NCBI RefSeq assembly: GCF_009601765.2
Contig: NZ_CP045699.1
Coordinates: forward strand, 2,046,001 to 2,110,000
DNA length: 64,000 nucleotides
Direction: 5' to 3'
Source of the DNA: Vibrio algicola
GTDB lineage: Bacteria; Pseudomonadota; Gammaproteobacteria; Enterobacterales; Vibrionaceae
The translations under genes were made by a program, and so were the position numbers. Shown in pieces: positions 27,780 through 36,414 of this stretch; position 1 is the first letter of the stretch, and every line of letters starts with the position of its first letter. The notes beneath the pieces are model-generated. The model had not been told where the DNA came from, did no database searches, and was given only the letters and a program-made list of their open reading frames with translations.

Positions 27780-29129
27780 TTATGCTTCAATCGATTGTGC
27801 TGTTGAAGTTGGTGTTATGATGGTTTTACTAAGCTTGAACCAAGCATAAGCGCCAGCCAGAGTATTGGCAATAGATGCTGAATAAATCACATTGATGATA
27901 TCGCCTGTTGAAGCCCCAAACCAAACTGCGGGTACATAGAACACAAATAATCTTGCCATAGAGACTCTTAATGCGGTTTTGGGTTTACCAAGCGTGTTAA
28001 ATATCGAGACGACAAGCATACATAAACCAAGTGGTGCATAACTAAATGGGATGATCCACATAGCATGGGTAAACCAGTTCTGAATCACAGTCTCATTGCT
28101 TAGCAGCGGTATAATCCACGAAGCGTTCAGTGCTAGCACTAGCGCCATAACAAGATTGAATAAGACGAGAAGTTTGCTTGCACAGACGAGTAAATCACTA
28201 ATCTCATGCTCTTTTTTCTCGCCAAAGTAACGACCAATCATGGGTGGGACAGACATAGTTAACGCCAAGGTAAACACCAATAAAAAGCTTTCCAATCGTG
28301 CTAATAAGCTCCAAAACGCTATGGAGCTGGTACTGATGCGTGCAATGAATACCATACTAATAAAGGCGCTCACTGACGGTAACAGCTGGTTGGCAATGGT
28401 CGCTGAGCTTAGTCGGGCTAATTTGACTAAACATTGACGCGCTTTAAAGCAAACAGATAGAGAGCTTAGCCAGCCGTTACGAGTAGCTTTGAACAACATA
28501 TAAACTGCACAAAAGACATAGCCAATCGTTGAAGCAACGGCCGCACCAATAATCCCCATGTCGAGCACAAAAATAAGAACCGGATCTAGAACAAGGTTGA
28601 TGATGCTGGCGAGCAAAAACATCCGTCCAGCCGTTTTGGTGTCTTCGTTGGCACGGTAAATACACGTTAATAGATAGAGAGCTGCGACCGCGACTGCACT
28701 TAATAACCAAAATGGCCAATAGGCATAGAAAATGGCTGCAAGTACCCCTAATTGTTCAGTGGTCGTATCTGGTGACGCAAAGGTATTGAATATGGGGGTT
28801 TTAAATAGCCATAAGCCCAAACAGATAAGTGAGATAAAAATTGTACCAAGCAACACTGTGATAGTGGCGGTAGCGTTTGATCGCATCGTATCTTGTGCGC
28901 CACACGCGTGAGAGATAATCGAGGTTGCCGCGACACCAATACCAACCTGCACACCAATAATAGCGGCTTGAAAAGGTAAGGTCATGCCATGTACAGCAAG
29001 CTCATCGAGCCCTAGCATCCCAATAAAAATAGAATCCACCAGTTGAACGAGCATAATAGCGAACATACCAATGGTTAGTGGCAACGTTCGTTCAATAATG
29101 AGTTTTAGTGTAGGTGAGACCACAGACAT
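27780..29129 (-). CDS. MATE-family efflux transporter
   Basis: Inner-membrane multidrug/sodium or proton antiporter of 449 residues with 12 predicted helices in two six-helix halves. The N-terminal region has PLTIGMFAIMLVQLVDSIFIGMLG (written here in part) and GIGVAATSIISHACGAQD near residues 58-75, as in DinF/NorM-type MatE domains. Between the two halves lies a loop with LFKATRNGW. It starts 46 bases after the terminator of the upstream oxidoreductase gene, so it probably has its own promoter or depends on readthrough. It is followed directly by the LysR gene. Confidence 0.87.
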   Translation of the reverse strand: MSVVSPTLKLIIERTLPLTIGMFAIMLVQLVDSIFIGMLGLDELAVHGMTLPFQAAIIGVQVGIGVAATSIISHACGAQDTMRSNATATITVLLGTIFISLICLGLWLFKTPIFNTFASPDTTTEQLGVLAAIFYAYWPFWLLSAVAVAALYLLTCIYRANEDTKTAGRMFLLASIINLVLDPVLIFVLDMGIIGAAVASTIGYVFCAVYMLFKATRNGWLSSLSVCFKARQCLVKLARLSSATIANQLLPSVSAFISMVFIARISTSSIAFWSLLARLESFLLVFTLALTMSVPPMIGRYFGEKKEHEISDLLVCASKLLVLFNLVMALVLALNASWIIPLLSNETVIQNWFTHAMWIIPFSYAPLGLCMLVVSIFNTLGKPKTALRVSMARLFVFYVPAVWFGASTGDIINVIYSASIANTLAGAYAWFKLSKTIITPTSTAQSIEA

Positions 29130-29169
29130 TAATACCTCAGCACAATTATCTTAAGGGAAATAGATCAAC

Positions 29170-29193
29170 AAAAAGGCCCGCTTAAAGCGGGCC
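29170..29193 (-). terminator. Terminator of the MDR oxidoreductase gene
   Basis: GGCCCGCTT-A-AAGCGGGCC (29175-29193), followed on the minus strand by TTTTT. It separates the oxidoreductase from the MATE gene. Confidence 0.85.
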
Positions 29194-29215
29194 CTAGGGG
29201 AGAGTCGTATTAAAA

Positions 29216-30202
29216 TTAGATGCTAACGACGACTTTACCTATTGCCTGACCGCTAGCGAGTCGGTCATGAGCTTTACCCGCATCAGCAAGGGCGAACTCT
29301 TTTGCATCTAGAACAGGTTGCAATTCACCAGCTTCAACAATTTTTGCCATCGCTTTTAGAATCTTACCGTGCTCTGCTCGGCCAACGTTGTAAATCATCG
29401 GCAATAGCATAAACACAACGTGAAGTGATAAACCTTTCATGTGCAACATGGTTAAGTCCTGTTCGTGCATTGAAAGTGTTGTGGCAATTTGACCATTGAG
29501 TTTTGCAGCTTCGATTGAATTGTTTAGGTTTGTACCACCAACAGAATCAAAAATGACATCAAAACCTGCACCTGACGTGTATTTTTCAACATAGTCAGCA
29601 ACAGATTCAGATTTAAAATCAATCGCAGTTGCGCCGAGTTTGCTGATTAAGTCAGTTTGTTCACCTGCAGCGCCGGTTGCGAATACCTCTGAACCAAAAT
29701 GGCGAGCCAGTTGTATAGCAACATGCCCGACACCGCCAGCACCGCCGTGCACGAGTACTTTTTGACCAGCAGTAATACCAGCGCGCACTAAACCTTCATA
29801 AGCGGTAATACCGACTAAAGGCAGAGCAGCCGCTTCTCGCATAGAAATATTATCGGGCTTATGTGCGATTAAGTTAATATCAGCCAGCATGTACTCAGCC
29901 AATGAGCCTTGTAAATCACCAAGTCCACCTGCACAACCATACACTTCATCGCCTACAGTATAATCAGTCACACCCTCACCAACAGCGTCAACGATACCTG
30001 CGAAATCCATACCCAAAATGCCTGGCAATTGTGGGTGGAATGGCAAAGCTTCTCCCATGTCACGGATCATCATATCAATAGTGTTGACGCTTGATGCAGC
30101 GACTTTAACAACAACATGACCTGCCTTTACTTCGGGCTTGGAAAGTTCTACTGTTTTAAATACGTCTGTCTTGCCAAATGTACCAATTACTGTCGCTTTC
30201 AT
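29216..30202 (-). CDS. MDR-family NAD(P)H quinone/alkenal oxidoreductase
   Basis: Medium-chain dehydrogenase/reductase of 328 residues. The N-terminal GroES-like domain has LPGILGMDFAGIVDAVG (about residues 61-77) but lacks the zinc-binding cysteines and histidine. The Rossmann part starts at KVLVHGGAGGVGHVAIQLA (about 147-165, the AxxGGVG nucleotide motif of quinone reductases), and SKLGATAIDFKS follows. It reduces quinones or alpha,beta-unsaturated carbonyls with NADPH by family analogy; the substrate is unknown. It is divergent from the SDR gene across 168 bases; both may answer to the nearby LysR regulator. Confidence 0.85.
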   Translation of the reverse strand: MKATVIGTFGKTDVFKTVELSKPEVKAGHVVVKVAASSVNTIDMMIRDMGEALPFHPQLPGILGMDFAGIVDAVGEGVTDYTVGDEVYGCAGGLGDLQGSLAEYMLADINLIAHKPDNISMREAAALPLVGITAYEGLVRAGITAGQKVLVHGGAGGVGHVAIQLARHFGSEVFATGAAGEQTDLISKLGATAIDFKSESVADYVEKYTSGAGFDVIFDSVGGTNLNNSIEAAKLNGQIATTLSMHEQDLTMLHMKGLSLHVVFMLLPMIYNVGRAEHGKILKAMAKIVEAGELQPVLDAKEFALADAGKAHDRLASGQAIGKVVVSI

Positions 30203-30370
30203 GGGGTGTAACCTCTCTCGCGTTTCGTTATGGGTTCAGTATATTCATTGGCTAAAATTTGATAATAGGTCTTAATCTACAATCAGTATTAATTTTTTAT
30301 TAATAATATTTAAGTCCATTTGTCTAGTATGATTAACAATCAATCAACGTGGCACAAGCGGAGCAAACGA
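30203..30370. promoter_or_regulatory. Divergent promoter region, MDR versus SDR gene
   Basis: AT-rich gap holding the inverted element ATTAATTTTTTATTAAT (about 30288-30304) and TTGATAATAGGTC. LysR-type operators often look like T-N11-A within such palindromes; ATTAATTTTTTATTAAT fits only loosely. Confidence 0.4.
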
Positions 30371-31186
30371 ATGAAGAAAGTAATTTTAGTGACAGGTTCA
30401 ACCGATGGTATTGGTTTTGAAACCGCAAAAAAATTCGTAGAAGAAGGGCATCATGTCTTAGTCCATGGCCGAAACCCTCAAAAGCTGGAAAAAGTAAAAG
30501 AAACCCTAACTACGCTTTCTTCTAAAGCCATTGTTGAAGGTTATGCTGCTGACTTATCAAGCCTTGCTGACGTGGAAGCGTTTGCAGCTGCAGTAAAAAA
30601 AGATCACGAGCGTTTGGATGTGCTTATTAACAATGCAGGTGTCTATATCGTCCCAACGGTGACCACTAAAGATAACCTCGATGTTCGATTTGTTGTTAAT
30701 ACCATTGCGCCGTATTTATTGACCAAGAGTTTGCTAAGTCTGTTCGATACCACTGGTCGAATCGTTAATCTATCATCCAGAGCGCAAGCCCCTGTTAACC
30801 TCAATGCTTTAGTTAGCTCTGATGCTCAAATGGATGATGGCTCTGCGTATGCGCAAACCAAATTGGCCATTACCATGTGGTCGGTTTACCTTGCAGAGCA
30901 GCTAAAAGGCAAAGGCCCGTCGGTCGTTGCGGTGAATCCTGCTTCATTTCTTGGTAGTAAACTCGTAAAAGAAGCGTATGGCATGCAAGGTAATGATCTC
31001 GGTATTGGTGCCGACATTCTGCACAGAGCCGCACTGTCGGAAGAGTTTGCGGATGCAACGGGTAAATACTTTGATAATGACGATGGTCGATTCACCACAC
31101 CTCACTCAGATGCAATGAATAAAGCGAAAAATGAAAAAGTAGTCGCAGTGATTGATAGCGTGTTGGCAGAAAAGCTGACGAGTTAA
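30371..31186 (+). CDS. Short-chain dehydrogenase/reductase (SDR)
   Basis: Classical SDR of 271 residues. It has cofactor motif TGSTDGIG (residues 8-15, TGxxxGIG), NNAG at about residue 85, and catalytic Ser-Tyr-Lys in NLSSRAQ and YAQTKLAI (YxxxK). The chemistry is NAD(P)H-linked oxidation or reduction of an unknown alcohol/ketone. I chose the ATG at 30371, preceded by CGGAGCAAACGA; an in-frame ATG at 30320 would add 17 non-conserved residues. It is monocistronic with its own terminator and divergent from the MDR gene. Confidence 0.87.
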   Translation: MKKVILVTGSTDGIGFETAKKFVEEGHHVLVHGRNPQKLEKVKETLTTLSSKAIVEGYAADLSSLADVEAFAAAVKKDHERLDVLINNAGVYIVPTVTTKDNLDVRFVVNTIAPYLLTKSLLSLFDTTGRIVNLSSRAQAPVNLNALVSSDAQMDDGSAYAQTKLAITMWSVYLAEQLKGKGPSVVAVNPASFLGSKLVKEAYGMQGNDLGIGADILHRAALSEEFADATGKYFDNDDGRFTTPHSDAMNKAKNEKVVAVIDSVLAEKLTS

Positions 31187-31214
31187 TCGTCAAGCACTGC
31201 TTAGTTGAACTGTT

Positions 31215-31250
31215 AAAGAGCTTGGGTACATCCACGCTCTTTTTTTACTT
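31215..31250 (+). terminator. Terminator of the SDR gene
   Basis: AAAGAGC (31215-31221) pairs with GCTCTTT (31236-31242), followed by a run of T. Confidence 0.8.
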
Positions 31251-31360
31251 ATATTATTAATGAAATATTAATACTGATTTGATTTTAATCGCTATTATCA
31301 ACCAAAAGATTAATAGGTAAGCTTGCCAACGTCGAAATTTGCAGAGCTGAGGAGCTTAAC

Positions 31361-32236
31361 ATGCATTACGAAGGTAAAGTTTATCGCCCTTGGATGGAAG
31401 CAGACAGTGTGCTGATCCAGACCACATTAGGTTGCAGCAATAACCAATGTACTTTTTGTACTATGTTCGATGATAAGCGATTTAAAGTTCGTGAATTAGA
31501 AGACATTTACAAAGACATTTCTGAGGTTCGTGCTACCCATCGTAAGGTTGAATCAATCTTTTTGATTGATGGAAATGTTATGGCGATGCGAACCGAAAAG
31601 CTGCTGACCATTCTTGACCGAATCAAGGTGACATTTCCTGAATTAAAACATCTTGCACTGTACTCTGGCTTTAATGATTTTCGCCGTAAAAGTATCTCTG
31701 AGCTGAAAGAACTTCGATCGGCAGGGTTAACCACGGCATATTCTGGCCTTGAATCTGGTGATCCGATTATCTTAGAACGCATTAAAAAAGGGATGACCCG
31801 CGAGCATGCTATTCAAGGTATGGAGATGGCTCGTGAGGCTGATATTCAGGTTCTCGCTTCATTTATCTTTGGTTTAGGCGGTCGTGAGCGTTCAAAAGAG
31901 CACGCAGAGAACACTACCAGTCTGCTTAATATCATGCGTCCTGATGCGATTGCACCAATGGCTTTGGCAATACAGCCAGGAAGCGAGCTAGAGCGCGAAG
32001 TGGCACGCGGTGAATTTATTTTACCAACGCCACTGCAAATACTCGAAGAAGAAAAGTACTTACTTGAAAACATGGATGACTTCCTCAGTTTCTACTGGGG
32101 TGACCACGGTAATAACATTGCCTCTATGCGAGGTGTGTGGCCAGAGGTTCGTCAACCATTTATAGAAAACATTAATAAACACATTAACCACAATCCAATG
32201 GCGAAAAAAAACGTCATTGAGACGTATGCTTGGTAG
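31361..32236 (+). CDS. Radical SAM protein with CX4CX2C cluster motif
   Basis: Radical SAM enzyme of 291 residues. The iron-sulfur ligands lie in TTLGCSNNQCTFCTMF: Cys-X4-Cys-X2-Cys and not the canonical Cys-X3-Cys-X2-Cys. Elp3/HemN-like barrel elements follow: LALYSGF, AGLTTAYSGLESGD (about residue 123) and LASFIFGLGGRERS (about residue 165). Members of this family read similarly (GCSHNKCTFC) in many bacteria, but I know of no assigned reaction. It is preceded by GCTGAGGAGCTTAAC with a good ribosome site, is monocistronic and points toward the tnsA remnant. Confidence 0.83.
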   Translation: MHYEGKVYRPWMEADSVLIQTTLGCSNNQCTFCTMFDDKRFKVRELEDIYKDISEVRATHRKVESIFLIDGNVMAMRTEKLLTILDRIKVTFPELKHLALYSGFNDFRRKSISELKELRSAGLTTAYSGLESGDPIILERIKKGMTREHAIQGMEMAREADIQVLASFIFGLGGRERSKEHAENTTSLLNIMRPDAIAPMALAIQPGSELEREVARGEFILPTPLQILEEEKYLLENMDDFLSFYWGDHGNNIASMRGVWPEVRQPFIENINKHINHNPMAKKNVIETYAW

Positions 32237-32448
32237 TTTTATATAATCTCAAGTTAATACAGATGGTTAAGATGATTATGTCGCGTTAGAGCAACAGTTC
32301 TCTAACGCGGTAGCGTAAAAGTCAGGATAAACAATTTAATTTTTGTTAATTCTAACTGTATAGATTCACTCAATTTAGAACAAGCAAAAACAAAAAAAGG
32401 ATGGCTCAAATGAAAATAAACTCGATATAAGGTTATGCTTGTAACAGA
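32237..32448. other. Intergenic sequence between the radical SAM gene and tnsA
   Basis: No gene seen. TCTCTAACGC and GCGTTAGAG arms (GCGTTAGAGCAACAGTTCTCTAACGC near 32282-32307) form a hairpin that may end radical SAM transcription, although the T-run is missing. The region presumably contains the junction where the tnsBCD genes were lost. Confidence 0.5.
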
Positions 32449-33321
32449 TTAGAACATTAATAATAAGAGAGGGTCGCATGAAAGAGTTATTCCTAGCAAA
32501 TGAACCCTACATTGCCCATGTGACACTACACTATCGCTAACTAAGAGTTCAACATCTTCACACTTCCATTCAGTAAACGGAATTTCTAGTGATGCTTTTA
32601 AATACTGATTGGCAATGCCATAGCGAAATACTCCGATATGAGTACCTTCCTCTAATTGGTATTTGTCATCCAATTTTGCACAATATCGAGCAACAAAAGC
32701 TTTGGGTTGCTTCGTAAGTCTACCTACAAGATCTATAACATCTTGTTTAGAAAATGGGCATTCGGCTTCGATGTCTATGTCAATGAGTGGCTTTAACCAC
32801 TTCAAGTTCATTTCTAGCTCGTTTGAGACTTCTTGATCTGTGAAAATGGGGCAAAGAACTTGTAGGCCTTCCCAGTATAATTTTTCTATTTGAAGCTTTT
32901 CGACAACGCGTTTTTCATCAAGCTTTAGGGCGGGTTTTACGGGGATCGCTAACTGGGAACCATCGGAAAAATCGATGAGTAAGTCCGTTGTCACTATTTT
33001 AAGCTCGCCCTTTTCTTGCGGGTGACGAATACCAAGTTGTCGGCAAATAATTAAAGAATCAACAAGAGGAATTGGAAACTGCTCTCGAATGTCCACGACC
33101 TCGTTGCACCAATCGAACACCAAAAATGCCGCAAGCTCATTTCCAGAGAAGAAGTGATGTATGCGGCCAACTGTGGAGCTTTTAACTCGAACGCTTTCGC
33201 CAGAGCTACTGAACTCTCCCACTTTAATAAAGGGAACGTAATCTTTTCCCGCCCCTTCGCCTCGTTTTTCATCTAAACGCTTTGGGTCTTTCTTATTAAG
33301 TGGCTTATCTGCATCTGACAT
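32449..33321 (-). CDS. tnsA: Tn7-like transposase endonuclease subunit TnsA, C-terminus probably altered
   Basis: Endonuclease that cuts the 5' ends of Tn7-type elements, 290 residues. The catalytic N-terminal domain aligns with Tn7 TnsA: KDYVPFIKVGEFSSSGES (about 26-43), TVGRIHHFFSGNELAAF (Glu, about 63), VVDIREQFPI, IVTTDLLIDF (Asp, about 113) and IPVKPALKL (Lys, about 131). The Tn7 glutamine two residues before the lysine is Pro here. The wHTH C-terminal domain follows (FRYGIANQYLK). The last 20 residues, after SDSVVS, show no resemblance to what I expect for the family and may be read from a deletion junction. No tnsB follows. Confidence 0.88.
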   Translation of the reverse strand: MSDADKPLNKKDPKRLDEKRGEGAGKDYVPFIKVGEFSSSGESVRVKSSTVGRIHHFFSGNELAAFLVFDWCNEVVDIREQFPIPLVDSLIICRQLGIRHPQEKGELKIVTTDLLIDFSDGSQLAIPVKPALKLDEKRVVEKLQIEKLYWEGLQVLCPIFTDQEVSNELEMNLKWLKPLIDIDIEAECPFSKQDVIDLVGRLTKQPKAFVARYCAKLDDKYQLEEGTHIGVFRYGIANQYLKASLEIPFTEWKCEDVELLVSDSVVSHGQCRVHLLGITLSCDPLLLLMF

Positions 33322-33358
33322 AAAAAAACCCCCGACTAAGCTAAACTTAGCAGGAGGT
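33322..33358 (-). terminator. Hairpin terminator directly before the tnsA start
   Basis: On the minus strand CCTCCTGCTAAG, loop TTTAG, CTTAGTCGGGGG, then seven T running into the tnsA ATG. It would stop glmS transcripts entering the element; Tn7R has a similar hairpin before its tnsA. Confidence 0.7.
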
Positions 33359-33366
33359 TAAAAAAC

Positions 33367-33431
33367 GATCAATCTTTATTGTATATGATCAGACTTTATT
33401 GTAACTGATCAAACTTTATTGTCCTCCGACA
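33367..33431 (-). repeat. Tn7-like right end with three TnsB binding sites
   Basis: Reading inward from 33431: TGTCGGAGGACAATAAAG (Tn7R begins TGTGGGCGGACAATAAAG). Three ACAATAAAG-NNTGATC units occupy 33367-33382, 33387-33402 and 33407-33422 (plus-strand GATC...TTTATTGT), with an exact 20-bp period. The terminal TGT/ACA ends at 33431, 25 bp from the glmS stop. Confidence 0.92.
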
Positions 33432-33456
33432 AAATTAACCATTTGATTTAAAGGAA

Positions 33457-35289
33457 TTATTCTACCGTTACAGCCTTGGCTAAATTACGAGGTTGATCGA
33501 CATCAGTGCCTTTAATTAACGCGACATGATACGACAGCAACTGCATTGGAATGGTATAGTAAATCGGCGCGGTAATGTCACTGACGTGTGGCAGGTTGAT
33601 GATCTTCATGCTTTCATCGGCTTCAAAACCGGCGGCGGCATCCGCGAAAACATATAACAGACCACCACGGGCGCGGACTTCTTCCACATTCGATTTCAAT
33701 TTTTCGAGCAATTCATTATTCGGCGCGACCACCACCACTGGCATATCCGCATCAATTAACGCTAATGGGCCATGTTTCAGTTCGCCAGCCGCATAAGATT
33801 CTGCGTGAATATAAGAAATTTCTTTTAGCTTTAACGATGCTTCTACCGCAATTGGGTAAAACTCACCACGACCTAAAAATAAGGTGTGTTGTTTGTCGGC
33901 AAAATCTTCGGCTAACGCTTCAATCTCTTTGTCGTACGCTAATGCGGCTTCTATTTGATTCGGCAGAGCATGCAATGCTTCCACAATTTCCGCTTCTTTT
34001 ACGCTATCAATGCGTTGTTGCTCTTTACCCATAGCAGTGACTAGCATCAGTAAGGCTGCCAGTTGAGTGGTGAATGCTTTGGTTGATGCCACCCCAATTT
34101 CAGTTCCTGCGCGAGTCATAAAAGCCAAGTCCGATTCACGAACCAAGGATGAACCGGCAACGTTACAAATAGACATTGCCGACATATAACCTTTTTGTTT
34201 GGCTAAACGTAGCGCAGCTAAGGTATCGGCGGTTTCACCCGATTGCGATAAGGTAATTAATAAGCTGTTTGGACGAGTCACAAACTTGCGGTAACGGAAC
34301 TCAGAAGCAATTTCAACATCGCAACTCACACCGGCCAATGATTCAAACCAGTAACGTGCGGTCATACCTGCATTGTAAGAAGTACCACAAGCAATGATTT
34401 GAACATGCTCTACTTTCGATAAAATCTCGGCAGCGTTCACACCAATGCTTTCCGTGATCACACTATCTTTGGTTAAACGCGCTTCCATGGTATTAATTAA
34501 TGCGGTTGGCTGCTCGAAGATTTCTTTTTGCATAAAGTGACGATATTGACCTTTATCACCCGCATCATGCTCGGCGTTTGATTCGGTGATATCACGCTTA
34601 ATTTGCTCACCGTTGGCGGAAAATACACTGACCTCACGACGCGTTACTTCGGCTACATCGCCTTCTTCTAGATACATAAAGCGGCGAGTAACGCTTAATA
34701 ATGCTAATTGATCAGAGGCGATAAAATTCTCACCAACACCAAAACCAATCACTATAGGGCTGCCAGAACGTGCCACTACCACACGGCTTGGATCTTTGCG
34801 ATCAAACACCACGGTGCCGTATGCGCCATCCAGTTGTTTAACTGCTTTTTGTAGCGCTTCAACTAAGGTTTCTGAAGTGCGACGTTCCCACTCAACTAAG
34901 TGCGCGATAACTTCGGTATCGGTTTGAGACTCGAAAATATAACCACGCTCACGCAAAATGGCTCGCAATGATTCATGGTTTTCAATAATGCCGTTATGCA
35001 CCACAGAAATATCCGCAGAAACATGGGGATGAGCATTAACTTCTGAAGGCTCACCGTGAGTTGCCCAGCGTGTGTGCGCGATCCCCGTTCCGCCAGATAC
35101 ATGAGTCGCTTCTACCGCATCGGCTAACTCTTGCACTTTGCCTAAACGGCGTACACGAGTCATATTTGAATCGGCATCCACCACTGCCACACCAGCAGAG
35201 TCATAACCGCGATATTCTAAACGACGTAGACCTTCAACTAAAATTTCAGCTACATCACGCTGCGCGACTGCGCCAACAATTCCACACAT
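33457..35289 (-). CDS. glmS: Glutamine-fructose-6-phosphate aminotransferase (isomerizing)
   Basis: It makes GlcN-6-phosphate from fructose-6-phosphate and glutamine, the first step to UDP-GlcNAc. It has 610 residues from the start MCGIVGAV, where Cys2 is the glutaminase nucleophile exposed after Met removal. The frame is open 14 codons further up but that part is not conserved, so I use the ATG at 35289 with CAGGAT upstream. The N-terminal class II glutamine amidotransferase domain is followed by two SIS domains (SQSGETADT near residue 350; HGPLALID near 503) and the conserved tail NLAKAVTVE. The 3' end is attTn7, which TnsD recognises. Confidence 0.96.
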   Translation of the reverse strand: MCGIVGAVAQRDVAEILVEGLRRLEYRGYDSAGVAVVDADSNMTRVRRLGKVQELADAVEATHVSGGTGIAHTRWATHGEPSEVNAHPHVSADISVVHNGIIENHESLRAILRERGYIFESQTDTEVIAHLVEWERRTSETLVEALQKAVKQLDGAYGTVVFDRKDPSRVVVARSGSPIVIGFGVGENFIASDQLALLSVTRRFMYLEEGDVAEVTRREVSVFSANGEQIKRDITESNAEHDAGDKGQYRHFMQKEIFEQPTALINTMEARLTKDSVITESIGVNAAEILSKVEHVQIIACGTSYNAGMTARYWFESLAGVSCDVEIASEFRYRKFVTRPNSLLITLSQSGETADTLAALRLAKQKGYMSAMSICNVAGSSLVRESDLAFMTRAGTEIGVASTKAFTTQLAALLMLVTAMGKEQQRIDSVKEAEIVEALHALPNQIEAALAYDKEIEALAEDFADKQHTLFLGRGEFYPIAVEASLKLKEISYIHAESYAAGELKHGPLALIDADMPVVVVAPNNELLEKLKSNVEEVRARGGLLYVFADAAAGFEADESMKIINLPHVSDITAPIYYTIPMQLLSYHVALIKGTDVDQPRNLAKAVTVE

Positions 35290-35389
35290 AATATAAGTAT
35301 CCTGTTTATTCTTCATATCCGCAGCAAGCAAAGGCGGTAAAGATAAGTGTTAAAAATAGATTTATTACCATTCAGGTAACGAGATGCTG

Positions 35390-35510
35390 AATCAATATTG
35401 AATATAGAGAAAAGTGTCCAAAGGCCATGGATGACCTTTTTCAAGCGTCCATGGACGGGACAGCGTCTTTTCGGTATGTTCAAATTGATTTGTCATGAAT
35501 GATATTTATT
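35390..35510 (+). repeat. MITE-like intergenic repeat, family A, copy 3
   Basis: From ATATTGAATATAGAGAAAAG to GTTCAAATTGATTTG. The inner inverted repeat AAAGG-CCATGGATGA-CCTTT (35420-35439) is followed by GTCCATGGACGGGACAGCG. It lies between glmS and its regulator gene. Confidence 0.75.
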
Positions 35511-36278
35511 TTAATAGTGTGCCCGCATAACGCGTACACCTTTAGATTTTATGGTTGCCATATCTTGATCAGATAAGTGATCATCGGTGACCAAAATATC
35601 GATCCCTTCCCAACCCAATTCTAGATTTGGCATTTTGCGATGTATTTTTTCAGATTCGATCATCACGATCACTTCGCGCGACACTTCCGCCATCACTTGG
35701 CTTAAACCTGTCAATTCATTAAAAGTGGTGGTTCCACGTTCAAGATCCAAACCATCGGCACCGATAAACAATTGATCAAAATCGTAAGAACGCAACACCG
35801 ATTCGGCCACCTTACCTTGAAATGATTCTGAATTGGTGTCCCATGTCCCCCCGGTCATGATAAGTGTTGGTTCGTTTTCGAGATCGTTAATCGAGTTTGC
35901 CAATGCCAATGAGTTGGTCATCACCACTAAACCACGTTTATTGCCCAACAATGGGATCAATGCCCCAGTAGTAGTGCCATAATCAATCACAATCCGGTTG
36001 TAATCTTGGATTAAAGTTAACGCAGTTTTTGCTAAGGCTTCTTTTTGTTTTGAAGCGACCTCGGTTGCAATGCTGTCAGTGACTTCTTTGGGTAATAAAA
36101 TGGCGCCACCATGACGACGCAATAGCTGCCCACTACTCTCTAAAGCGGTAAGATCTTTGCGAATCGTCACCTCAGAAGTTTCAAAAGTAAGCGCCAATTC
36201 TTCAACACTAACCTCACCTTTTTCAACCACTAGATTCACAATTTCATGACGACGCAATTGTGTATTTCTTTTTCTCAT
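35511..36278 (-). CDS. DeoR-family transcriptional repressor of amino-sugar genes
   Basis: Regulator of 255 residues with a DeoR helix-turn-helix (RRHEIVNLVVEKGEVSVEELA, given in part; TSEVTIRKDLTALE at about 36-49) and a sugar-phosphate-sensing C-terminal domain (RIVIDYGTTTGAL, LFIGADGLD). I chose the ATG at 36278, giving MRKRNTQLRRHEI as in relatives. The open frame extends 27 codons upstream, but that part overlaps operator-like repeats. It is located between glmS and nagB, so control of these two opposing enzymes by a hexosamine phosphate is the likely job (inference). Confidence 0.85.
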   Translation of the reverse strand: MRKRNTQLRRHEIVNLVVEKGEVSVEELALTFETSEVTIRKDLTALESSGQLLRRHGGAILLPKEVTDSIATEVASKQKEALAKTALTLIQDYNRIVIDYGTTTGALIPLLGNKRGLVVMTNSLALANSINDLENEPTLIMTGGTWDTNSESFQGKVAESVLRSYDFDQLFIGADGLDLERGTTTFNELTGLSQVMAEVSREVIVMIESEKIHRKMPNLELGWEGIDILVTDDHLSDQDMATIKSKGVRVMRAHY

Positions 36279-36312
36279 AATAGCCAATAAAGCCTCGCTA
36301 AACCCAATAAAA

Positions 36313-36414
36313 CGAAAGATATAAGCTTCGAATCGAAAGATATAATACTTAATATTCACTTTAATTCAATTAAAATATCCACAAAAAACCAATTCGAAAC
36401 TAAAAAGCTTCGAA
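36313..36414. promoter_or_regulatory. Repeated operator-like sites between the DeoR gene and nagB
   Basis: CGAAAGATATAA occurs at 36313-36324 and 36334-36345, 21 bp (two helical turns) apart. AGCTTCGAA occurs at 36324-36332 and 36406-36414, with another TTCGAA at 36393-36398. DeoR-family proteins bind repeated CGAAA-like half sites, so this is the probable shared operator. Confidence 0.6.

Larger units (their letters stand above)
24642..33431. mobile_element. Decayed Tn7-like transposon inserted at attTn7 downstream of glmS
   Basis: The right boundary is firm: TGTCGGAGGACAATAAAG reading inward from 33431, exactly 25 bp from the glmS stop, with three TnsB-type sites and tnsA next to it, the arrangement of Tn7R. 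The left boundary is inferred. TnsB-like sites in opposite orientation lie at 24687-24817, just after the aphA terminator, and the 5-mer AAATT at 33432-33436 recurs at 24637-24641 beside TGATCGGA. No tnsB, tnsC, tnsD or tnsE is left, so the element cannot move by itself. The cargo comprises metabolic and efflux genes plus two broken genes. Confidence 0.7.

Noticed and set aside
24642..33431. CRISPR-associated (Tn6677-like) transposon
   Set aside because: No cas genes, no repeat-spacer array and no tniQ. The insertion is at glmS attTn7, which fits TnsD targeting.
35247..35360. glmS ribozyme upstream of glmS
   Set aside because: The leader has no ribozyme-like core and this class is found in Gram-positive bacteria; DeoR control is more plausible.
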